Source: TMED13 sp042090305 (GTDB taxonomy: Bacteria; Pseudomonadota; Alphaproteobacteria; Methylaequorales; Methylaequoraceae). From it: DNA of 15,120 nt. A model generated the notes under the pieces. That model was not told where the DNA came from, searched no databases, and worked only from the letters and a program-made list of their open reading frames with translations. The first letter of the stretch is position 1, and the number at the start of each line of letters is the position of its first letter. Positions 1-6,014 of this stretch are shown in pieces. The stretch is from assembly GCA_042090305.1 (NCBI GenBank), contig JBELJQ010000033.1, positions 1-15,120 on the forward strand, written 5' to 3'. Both the position numbers and the translations under genes were made by a program.

Positions 1-27
1 TTAACATTATATTTTTTTATAATAATT

Positions 28-57
28 TTGATGATAAATATATATTAATTTTATAAT
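28..57 (+). promoter_or_regulatory. Possible sigma70-type promoter for argJ
   Basis: A perfect -10 hexamer TATAAT lies at 52-57, and a partial -35 (TTGATG, 28-33) stands 18 bp upstream. Transcription would start near 64, only a few bases before the argJ ATG at 68, giving an almost leaderless mRNA. The whole 1-67 stretch is extremely AT-rich and also holds another TATAAT at 18-23, so chance matches are likely. argJ could instead be read through from a gene to the left of the window. Confidence 0.25.
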
Positions 58-67
58 TAAATGTAAT

Positions 68-1291
68 ATGAAAAATAAATCTTTTCTTGCTCCAAAAAAA
101 ATGAAGACATTAAATATTATTGATGGGGTGGAAGTCTCATCAACTCACTGTGGACTAAAAAAAAACAAAAAGGATGATTTAGTTTTAATTAAACTTAAAA
201 GTCCTGGCGAGATTTTAGGTTGTTTTACAAAATCAAAAACACCTGGAGAACCTGTTTTATGGAATAAAAAAATAATAAAGAAAAATAAAGTTTCTGCAAT
301 TTTAATTAACTCTGGTAATGCAAATGTATTTAATGGAGATGCAGGGAAAAAATCAGTCAATAAAATAGCTAGTTATTTGTCATTAAAATTAAAAATTCCT
401 AAAAATGAAATTTACCTTGCATCAACAGGAGTGATTGGAGAACTCTTAGATGAATCAAAAATAATAAGTAAGATACCTTTCTTAATAGATAATCTAAGTA
501 ATAAAAAAAAAAATTGGGAGCAAGCAGCAAATGCTATGAGGACTACAGATACATTTTCAAAGTTTCATTCAGAAACTTTATCTAACGATAATTTACTCCA
601 TATCAATGGAATAGCAAAAGGTTCAGGTATGATTTACCCTAATATGGCTACAATGCTTGCATTCATATTTACAAATTATGATTTCAAAATTTCAGATATT
701 TCTAAAGACTTTAAAAAAATTGTGGATAACACATTTAATTCTATTTCTGTTGACGGCGACACGTCTACAAGTGATATGGTATTATTATTTTCTATAAAAA
801 ATCACAACTCCTTAAAAATCAAAAATAAACTTAGATCAGTATTTTTAAAAAAGCTTGAAAAACTAATGCTTAAGTTATCTCATTTGATTATTAGGGATGG
901 TGAGGGAGCTACAAAATTTATTGAAGTAGAAGTTAAAAATGCAAAAAATTCAGATGAAGCTAAATTAATAGCTAAATCAATTATAAATTCTCCCTTGATA
1001 AAAACTGCAATGGCAGGTTCAGATTCAAATTGGGGGAGAGTGGTCATGGCTATAGGGAAATCTTATGCAAATATAAACCCCGATAAATTATCTATTAAAT
1101 TCGGAGATTATAGTGTTTTATTCAAGGGACAAAAATATGTCACAAAAAATATAAATAAGATAAATGAGTATCTTATGAATCAAGAGATTAAAATTTTAGT
1201 TGATATTGGTGTTGGAGCTGGAAAAAGTAAAATGTGGACATGTGATTTTACAAAAGAATATATATCGATAAATGCTGATTATAGAAGCTAA
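68..1291 (+). CDS. argJ: Bifunctional ornithine acetyltransferase / N-acetylglutamate synthase ArgJ
   Basis: ArgJ transfers the acetyl group from N-acetylornithine to glutamate, closing the acetyl cycle of arginine biosynthesis in the cytoplasm; many bacterial forms can also use acetyl-CoA. The 407-residue product is the usual family length. Visible hallmarks are the oxyanion-hole Thr-Gly (T120-G121), the autocleavage site MATML, where Thr195 becomes the N-terminal nucleophile of the beta chain, the DGEGATKF block (277-284), and the C-terminal INADYRS ending. The ATG at 68 is preceded by an in-frame-free AT-rich leader without a Shine-Dalgarno site. Its 3' end overlaps the Nudix gene by 20 nt, so the two are probably one transcript; an argJ-Nudix pair is common in Alphaproteobacteria. 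Identification is firm; whether it is mono- or bifunctional cannot be read from the sequence. Confidence 0.96.
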   Translation: MKNKSFLAPKKMKTLNIIDGVEVSSTHCGLKKNKKDDLVLIKLKSPGEILGCFTKSKTPGEPVLWNKKIIKKNKVSAILINSGNANVFNGDAGKKSVNKIASYLSLKLKIPKNEIYLASTGVIGELLDESKIISKIPFLIDNLSNKKKNWEQAANAMRTTDTFSKFHSETLSNDNLLHINGIAKGSGMIYPNMATMLAFIFTNYDFKISDISKDFKKIVDNTFNSISVDGDTSTSDMVLLFSIKNHNSLKIKNKLRSVFLKKLEKLMLKLSHLIIRDGEGATKFIEVEVKNAKNSDEAKLIAKSIINSPLIKTAMAGSDSNWGRVVMAIGKSYANINPDKLSIKFGDYSVLFKGQKYVTKNINKINEYLMNQEIKILVDIGVGAGKSKMWTCDFTKEYISINADYRS

Positions 1292-1691
1292 TAAAGTTAT
1301 AGACATTGTAATTGGTATTTTATTCAAAAATAAAAGAGTTTTGATAGCTAGCAGACCCCCTTTAAAAATATTCGGTGGTTATTATGAATTTCCTGGCGGA
1401 AAAGTTGAAAAAGGTGAATTTACTTTGGAAGCTTTATACCGAGAACTTAATGAGGAATTAAAAATAAAAATAGAGTTGAATAAAGTGATTTTTTTTACAA
1501 ATTATCAAATTAAAAGAGAAAAAAAATTAAATCTGAATTTTTTTATTTGTAATTCATGGAAAGGTAAGGTTTACCCAAATGAAAAACAAAACTTACATTG
1601 GGTGGAAATAAATGATTTATCAAATTTTAAAATTTTGAAATCTAACTATAAGGTGTTAAAAATGCTTAAGCGACTAAGGTCATTTAAATGA
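1272..1691 (+). CDS. MutT-like Nudix hydrolase (possible 8-oxo-dGTP diphosphatase)
   Basis: A small Nudix-fold pyrophosphohydrolase of 139 residues, the usual size of MutT proteins, which clean oxidised dGTP from the nucleotide pool. The Nudix box begins in the GGKVEKGE segment and ends in RELNEELKI (about residues 42-65). It keeps the metal-binding RE..EE core, but the Gly near the end of the consensus box is Lys here. The N-terminal beta strand and a SRPPLK segment resemble MutT. The ATG at 1272 lies 20 nt inside argJ, and the fold begins immediately after it, so this start is reasonable. The 3' end overlaps the convergent methyltransferase gene by 12 nt. Substrate is inferred from family resemblance only; other nucleotide pyrophosphates are possible. 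Confidence 0.85.
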   Translation: MLIIEANKVIDIVIGILFKNKRVLIASRPPLKIFGGYYEFPGGKVEKGEFTLEALYRELNEELKIKIELNKVIFFTNYQIKREKKLNLNFFICNSWKGKVYPNEKQNLHWVEINDLSNFKILKSNYKVLKMLKRLRSFK

Positions 1692-2480
1692 AGTAAGTGA
1701 AACTATATTACAAGTAGATATAAGTTTATTATCTTGAGTAAAATTTTCTTTGTAGACTTCATTAAGTTTTTTTAAATAATTTTTAGTTTTTAGACCCTTG
1801 CTTTTCTTATCAAAAACAGTATTTTCTCCTATGCCTCTAATGTCATTCAACAAAGTGAGAGTATGATTATAAAAAACCTTATAATCCCAGACCTCTGATA
1901 CTATTTCTTTGAAACCAATTCTATTTAATAAATCTACAACATGTACCATTTTTAAACTTGATTCTATTCTTGGGAAAACACCGTTAAATATTTCATTGTC
2001 AGTTAATATTAAAGATTTTCTTAACTCATCAAGGTTTTTTTCCCCAAAAAAATTACATATAAACAATCCATCTTTTTTTAAAAAATGTAAAATATTAGTA
2101 AGATGCTCTTGAGGTTTGTTAAGGTTATTTAGTGAGAGGTTATGAATAACTAAATCAAAATAGTTTTCTTCAAATGAAATAGTTTCGAACAAGCCAGATA
2201 ATTTGACTAATCTTTTATCATTTTTGTTATATTTTAAAAATTCATCATACTGTGAAAAAAAAAATATTTGTTTACACTCAAAGCCCTCTAATTGCTCCAA
2301 TGTTTCATATAGATCAGAAGTAACTAACAAAACATTCTCTACATTACTTTTAATTTCGTTTAATTTCTTTAATAAATGAATTGAAAATTTCTCATAAATA
2401 AAATTATGATTGTTCCAGTCTTTAATTTTTGAATTTTTATACTGGATTAACTTTTTAGTATTAAATATATTATCAACCAT
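1680..2480 (-). CDS. NDUFAF5/BioC-like methyltransferase-fold protein
   Basis: This 266-residue protein follows the pattern of the alphaproteobacterial family related to mitochondrial NDUFAF5 (a complex I assembly factor that hydroxylates an arginine of NDUFS7) and to BioC. Conserved segments are the IFNTKKL start, FDLVIHNLSLNNLNKPQ (108-124), the LKKDGLFICNFFGEKNLDEL block (134-153), a PRIESS-like segment (170-175) and a C-terminal NDIRGIGEN motif (212-220). The usual glycine-rich SAM loop (LDLGxGxG) is not recognisable: the equivalent stretch at 50-56 reads VLLVTSD, so methyl transfer is doubtful. The ATG at 2480 is only 6 bp from the divergent glutaredoxin ATG, and family similarity begins at once, so the promoter must lie inside grx. 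In many Alphaproteobacteria this family sits next to comF and grxC; comF is absent here. Confidence 0.75.
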   Translation of the reverse strand: MVDNIFNTKKLIQYKNSKIKDWNNHNFIYEKFSIHLLKKLNEIKSNVENVLLVTSDLYETLEQLEGFECKQIFFFSQYDEFLKYNKNDKRLVKLSGLFETISFEENYFDLVIHNLSLNNLNKPQEHLTNILHFLKKDGLFICNFFGEKNLDELRKSLILTDNEIFNGVFPRIESSLKMVHVVDLLNRIGFKEIVSEVWDYKVFYNHTLTLLNDIRGIGENTVFDKKSKGLKTKNYLKKLNEVYKENFTQDNKLISTCNIVSLTSFK

Positions 2481-2486
2481 ATTGTA

Positions 2487-2753
2487 ATGAAAAAAATATT
2501 AATTTATTCCTCTTTAATTTGTCCGTATTGTATAGCTGCAAAAAGGTTATTTGAAAATGAAAAACTAGAATATTTTGAAATAATAGTAGACAATAGTCAA
2601 ACAAATAGGAAAAAAATGATAAAATTAGCTAATGGTAAATCTTCAGTTCCTCAAATTTTCTTTGATGACTTCCATGTTGGTGGTTTTGACGATTTAAAAG
2701 AAATTTTTGATAAAGGGTATCTAATTAAAATGTTAAACGATGAAAAAATTTAA
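2487..2753 (+). CDS. grxC: Glutaredoxin, GrxC type
   Basis: A dithiol glutaredoxin of 88 residues that reduces disulfides and glutathionylated proteins using glutathione. It shows the CPYC active site (C12-P13-Y14-C15), the cis-proline segment SVPQIF (Pro55) and the glutathione-contacting GGFDDL motif (65-70). The ATG at 2487 places the first beta strand directly at the N-terminus, as in the family. No clear Shine-Dalgarno sequence precedes it, and its upstream signals must lie inside the divergent methyltransferase gene; a TATATT at 2466-2471 is a candidate -10. The last 14 nt overlap the start of the Nit amidase, which suggests one transcript and translational coupling. Confidence 0.95.
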   Translation: MKKILIYSSLICPYCIAAKRLFENEKLEYFEIIVDNSQTNRKKMIKLANGKSSVPQIFFDDFHVGGFDDLKEIFDKGYLIKMLNDEKI

Positions 2754-3549
2754 CGTAGCATGCTTTCAAGTTTGTAGTTCTGAAGATCCCAAAAAAAACA
2801 TATCTATGTTATCAAAAATGTTCTCCGAACTTTCTAAGAATGTAGAATTAATTTGTCTTCCAGAATGTGTTGCAATCTTTACTGACTCAAAAAGAAAACT
2901 GCAGTATTACTTCAATGACTGGCATAATGATTTTTTAAATTTTATTAAAGAGAAAGCAAAAAAACATTCATCAAATATCTTAATTGGTTCCGTACCCTTT
3001 AAAAAAAAAAATGGAAAGTTTCTTAATAGGTCTTATCTAGTTGATTCCTCTGGAGTAATCAATAATTATTATGATAAAATCAATCTATTTGATGTGAAAC
3101 TCAGTCAAAGTGAAGAATATATGGAGTCAAAAAATTTTGATTCAGGAAAAAATGTTAAGGTACTAGAACTTCCATTTGGTAAAATTGGCTTAAGTATTTG
3201 TTATGATTTAAGATTTTCATCTCTTTATAAAAAGTTAGCTTCTAAAGGTGCGGACTTTTTTTCGATACCTGCTGCTTTTACCTATACCACAGGAAAAGCT
3301 CATTGGCATCCATTGATTAAGTCAAGAGCTATTGAAAATGGTTGTTTCGTTTTTGCTGCAGCTCAAGTTGGGTTCCATGAAAATGGTAGAAGAACTTTCG
3401 GTCATTCATTAATTGTTGATCCATGGGGTAAGATAATTTCTGACGGTCTTGGAAGAAAAGGAATAATCTATGGAAGTGTGGATAAAAAAATCATATTAGA
3501 GTCTAGAAAAAAAATTCCTTCCATGCAGTCATTTTTGAAAAACAGCTGA
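2740..3549 (+). CDS. Nit-family carbon-nitrogen hydrolase (probable deaminated glutathione amidase)
   Basis: A nitrilase-superfamily amidase of 269 residues with the Glu-Lys-Cys catalytic triad visible as E42 (LPECV), K113 (YDKINLFDV) and C154 (LSICYDLRF). The KINLFDV segment, the TGKAHWHPLIKSRAIENG block (184-201) and the IPSMQ ending are typical of the Nit1/YbeM branch, which hydrolyses deaminated glutathione, a toxic side product of transaminases. Its start overlaps the glutaredoxin gene by 14 nt, and this glutathione-related pairing supports the assignment. A GrxC-Nit neighbourhood is widespread in Alphaproteobacteria. Its 3' end overlaps the opposing methyltransferase gene by 21 nt. The superfamily is certain; the substrate is inferred from subfamily motifs and context, and omega-amidase (Nit2-like) activity is the main alternative. 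Confidence 0.88.
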   Translation: MKKFNVACFQVCSSEDPKKNISMLSKMFSELSKNVELICLPECVAIFTDSKRKLQYYFNDWHNDFLNFIKEKAKKHSSNILIGSVPFKKKNGKFLNRSYLVDSSGVINNYYDKINLFDVKLSQSEEYMESKNFDSGKNVKVLELPFGKIGLSICYDLRFSSLYKKLASKGADFFSIPAAFTYTTGKAHWHPLIKSRAIENGCFVFAAAQVGFHENGRRTFGHSLIVDPWGKIISDGLGRKGIIYGSVDKKIILESRKKIPSMQSFLKNS

Positions 3550-4023
3550 TTGTATTTCATTATCCCCTTTAGTTATACCCTGATAGAATTTAACCCTTCT
3601 TAGCTTTTCTCTAAAAAGATTAAGAAGCTCAAATCTTTTCAATCTATAATTCCTATTTTTTTTTTTTCTCACCATAAAGTTTTCACAAAAGATATACCCG
3701 TCATTTTTTAAATATTTGGATAAGTTTTTCATTAGTGGTCTATTTGTATACTTTAAAAGCAAGATGACATTATATTTTTTTGATACCAGTTTTTTAAAAT
3801 ATAAATTATTTCTAAAACTGTCAAGATTAATTCTATGAAACTTTTCATTTAAAAATCTATTTCTAAATTTCAATTCTTGGATTATATCTATACAGTCTAC
3901 TTTCCATCCATTTCTAGCAAGAATTTTTGAGTATATTGACGAACCACAAGCGAGATCAAGCGCCACCCCATTTTTTTTTTTTGATAAACTTAACAAAAAA
4001 TCATGGTGATAAATATTAGCCAT
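3529..4023 (-). CDS. Small class I SAM-dependent methyltransferase, substrate unknown
   Basis: A 164-residue Rossmann-fold methyltransferase. The SAM loop appears near the N-terminus as LDLACGSS, followed by the acidic loop VDCIDI. A later LKYTNRPLMKNLSKYL segment matches the YLHRPLFP-type motif of a small proteobacterial methyltransferase family often annotated as TehB-like or UbiE-like, followed by a YIFCENF strand. It is shorter than the roughly 200 residues usual for the family, and the SAM loop has Ser where the second Gly is expected. The ATG at 4023 shares its A with the ubiG stop (TGATG), so it is probably translated by coupling; a TTG directly upstream (4026) would add one residue. 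Two 12-nt homopolymer runs (3656-3667, 3971-3982) lie within it. No substrate can be assigned; linkage to ubiG hints at, but does not prove, a quinone-related role. Confidence 0.78.
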   Translation of the reverse strand: MANIYHHDFLLSLSKKKNGVALDLACGSSIYSKILARNGWKVDCIDIIQELKFRNRFLNEKFHRINLDSFRNNLYFKKLVSKKYNVILLLKYTNRPLMKNLSKYLKNDGYIFCENFMVRKKKNRNYRLKRFELLNLFREKLRRVKFYQGITKGDNEIQSAVFQK

Positions 4024-4745
4024 CAAAGCTTTGCACTAAATATGTAGTTAATACTTTTATCTTGTTTGTATTTCCAGCTATTTAACAGTGGGTTATAACT
4101 CGTGCCTTTGAAATCAATTAATTTGAAATCTTCGTAGATTAAAATTTTCTTGAGATTATTTGGTTTTATAAATTTCTTCCATTCATGCGTGTTCTTCGGA
4201 ACAATTTTCAATATGTTTTCTGCGAACAAAATTGCAAAAATATAAGAAAAAAAAGTTTTATTTATTGTAGAACCTATAAATAGACCATTTTTCTTTAAAT
4301 TTAATTTAATTTTTTTTAACACAGCTTGCACATCTTCGACATGCTCCAGAACCTCCATACAAGTTATAACATCAAATTTCTCTGAACTTTTAAATTCTTC
4401 AATATCAGTCTGTTTATATGTTATTTTAAGATTATTCTTTTTTGCATGTTTCCTTGCAGCTAAAATTGAGCTTTCATTACTATCAATTCCATAGACAGTA
4501 GCATTTAATCTTGCGAGTGGTTCGCAAAATATTCCACCACCACAACCAATATCTAAGATACGTATTCCTTTTAGAGAATCTTTATTTGGTAAATCTAGTG
4601 AGTCTATCAAATATTTTACCCTTAATAAATTGAACGAATGAAGAGGTTTAAATGCGCCTTTTACGTTCCACCAATCTGATGAAAAATTTTCAAAGACACT
4701 ATCATAATTAGGTTCTGAATCTCTTATTTTCTTGCTTTTCATCAT
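4023..4745 (-). CDS. ubiG: Ubiquinone biosynthesis O-methyltransferase UbiG
   Basis: UbiG performs both O-methylations of ubiquinone biosynthesis at the cytoplasmic membrane. The 240-residue product has the family length and order: an N-terminal FSSDWWNVKGAFKPLH segment (21-36), SAM motif I ILDIGCGGG (63-71), the FDVITCMEVLEHVEDV motif (124-139), a hydrophobic, probably membrane-contacting insertion (about 164-182), and VPKNTHEWKKFI (182-193), which is diagnostic for UbiG. Two consecutive ATGs (4745 and 4742) are possible starts. Its stop overlaps the start of the small methyltransferase. It is divergent from lysC with a 54-bp spacer containing a palindromic -10-like element. Presence of UbiG implies aerobic respiration with ubiquinone. 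Confidence 0.95.
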   Translation of the reverse strand: MMKSKKIRDSEPNYDSVFENFSSDWWNVKGAFKPLHSFNLLRVKYLIDSLDLPNKDSLKGIRILDIGCGGGIFCEPLARLNATVYGIDSNESSILAARKHAKKNNLKITYKQTDIEEFKSSEKFDVITCMEVLEHVEDVQAVLKKIKLNLKKNGLFIGSTINKTFFSYIFAILFAENILKIVPKNTHEWKKFIKPNNLKKILIYEDFKLIDFKGTSYNPLLNSWKYKQDKSINYIFSAKL

Positions 4746-4759
4746 AATATATTTAGAAC

Positions 4760-4773
4760 TATAAATATTTATA
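4760..4773. promoter_or_regulatory. Palindromic -10-like element between divergent ubiG and lysC
   Basis: The 14-bp perfect palindrome TATAAATATTTATA reads TATAAA on both strands, so it could serve as a shared -10 region for leftward (ubiG) and rightward (lysC) transcription. A further TATAAA at 4777-4782 could serve lysC alone. The -35 regions are poor on both sides. This spacer is the only non-coding DNA from which the two divergent operons could be driven; the individual hexamer calls are uncertain in such AT-rich sequence. Confidence 0.35.
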
Positions 4774-4799
4774 ACTTATAAAAGAACTATTTGGAAGCT

Positions 4800-6014
4800 A
4801 TGTCAATCAAAGTAATGAAGTTTGGTGGAACGTCAGTAGGTAATACTGATAGGATAATGAATATAGTTAAACTAATCAAAAATCGAATTTCCAATGGTGA
4901 TAATAAGATATTAATGGTCGTTTCAGCTATGAGTGGTGTTACCAATAAATTGGTAAGTGGTTTTAAGGAAATTCAAAAAGACATTAATAATGCAGAATAT
5001 GATAACATAGTTTCAACTGGTGAACAGTTTTCATCAGCTTTAGTTAGCACAATACTTAATAAAAATAAAATATTGTCCAGATCTTTACTAGGTTGGCAAG
5101 TCCCTATTGTTACAGATCAAAATCATGCTAGAGCAAGAATCTTAGATATCGAAACAGAATATGTTAACAGTTTATTTAAAAAATATAAAGTCCTCGTATT
5201 AGCTGGATTTCAAGGTATTTCTATTAATAAAAAAATTACTACTTTGGGTCGAGGCGGGTCTGACACTTCTGCTATAGCAATGAGTGTTGCGCTAAATACA
5301 AAGTTATGTGAAATTTTTACCGATGTTGATGGTATTTTCACTTCAGATCCAAGGATAGTAAGTGAGGCAAAAAAAATTAAAATGATAACTTATGAAGAAA
5401 TTCTTGAGCTTGCATCTCTTGGTTCAAAAGTACTTCATCCAAGATCAGTTGAATTAGCTATGAAATATGGTATTAAAATCCATGTCAGAAGTTCATTTAA
5501 TAAGTCTGAAGGTACTATGGTTTTAAAAGAAGAAAAAAAATTAGAGAAAGAAGTTGTCACGGGGATTACTTCCTCTGAAAATGATGCAAAGATTACGCTT
5601 AAGGGCATTCCAGATAAACCAGGTGTGGCTGCAAAAATCTTTGGCCTACTGGCTAGAAACAAAATAAATGTTGATATGATCGTACAAAATATCACTGATG
5701 ACGGTAAATTTGCAAGTATAACATTTACTGTTCCTAATGATGATCAGAAAAAGGCAGTGAATGAAATAAGAAAATCAAAAATAAAATTTAACAGAATTCA
5801 CTCAGACGATAAAATATGTAAATTATCAATTGTGGGAGTAGGTATGAGGAGTAATGTCGGAGTGGCAGAAAAAATGTTTGAAACATTAGCAAAAAAGAAT
5901 ATAAATATCCAAGTGATATCCACCTCAGAAATAAAAATTAGTGTTTTAATAGATATGAAAAAAAAAAATTTGGCTCTACGAGCTCTTCATTCAGCTTATA
6001 AACTTGAAACATAA
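4800..6014 (+). CDS. lysC: Aspartate kinase LysC
   Basis: Aspartokinase phosphorylates aspartate, the first step toward lysine, diaminopimelate, threonine and methionine. With the ATG at 4800 the 404-residue protein begins with the canonical VMKFGGTSVG strand-loop (5-14). It carries TTLGRGGSDTSA (147-158) and FTDVDGIFTSDPR (173-185) of the amino-acid kinase domain, then two ACT regulatory domains (about 266-337, containing IPDKPGVAAKIF, and 343-404, containing VGVGMRSNVGVAEKMF). This is the architecture of lysine/threonine feedback-controlled aspartokinases. A TTG at 4791 would extend it by three residues, but the ATG fits the family start better. It heads the long + strand gene run, and its TAA overlaps the next ATG by one base (TAATG). 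No lysine riboswitch fits in the 54-bp leader. Confidence 0.96.
   Translation: MSIKVMKFGGTSVGNTDRIMNIVKLIKNRISNGDNKILMVVSAMSGVTNKLVSGFKEIQKDINNAEYDNIVSTGEQFSSALVSTILNKNKILSRSLLGWQVPIVTDQNHARARILDIETEYVNSLFKKYKVLVLAGFQGISINKKITTLGRGGSDTSAIAMSVALNTKLCEIFTDVDGIFTSDPRIVSEAKKIKMITYEEILELASLGSKVLHPRSVELAMKYGIKIHVRSSFNKSEGTMVLKEEKKLEKEVVTGITSSENDAKITLKGIPDKPGVAAKIFGLLARNKINVDMIVQNITDDGKFASITFTVPNDDQKKAVNEIRKSKIKFNRIHSDDKICKLSIVGVGMRSNVGVAEKMFETLAKKNINIQVISTSEIKISVLIDMKKKNLALRALHSAYKLET

Noticed and set aside
145..360. Open frame of 71 codons on the - strand inside argJ
   Set aside because: Low-complexity reverse complement of a conserved gene, with no family resemblance or start signals. The same holds for the frames at 1909-2112 (+), 5435-5695 (-), 8481-8720 (-), 8705-8974 (-), 10419-10640 (-), 11117-11359 (-), 12359-12628 (-), 13657-13848 (+) and 14344-14571 (+).
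4024..4026. TTG at 4026 as start of the small methyltransferase
   Set aside because: It would add one residue ahead of an ATG that forms a typical TGATG stop-start overlap with ubiG.
4746..4799. Possible lysine riboswitch ahead of lysC
   Set aside because: The 54-bp spacer is far too short for a lysine riboswitch and has only the small palindrome.
4791..4799. TTG at 4791 as lysC start
   Set aside because: The ATG at 4800 gives the usual family N-terminus; the TTG adds three residues without support.
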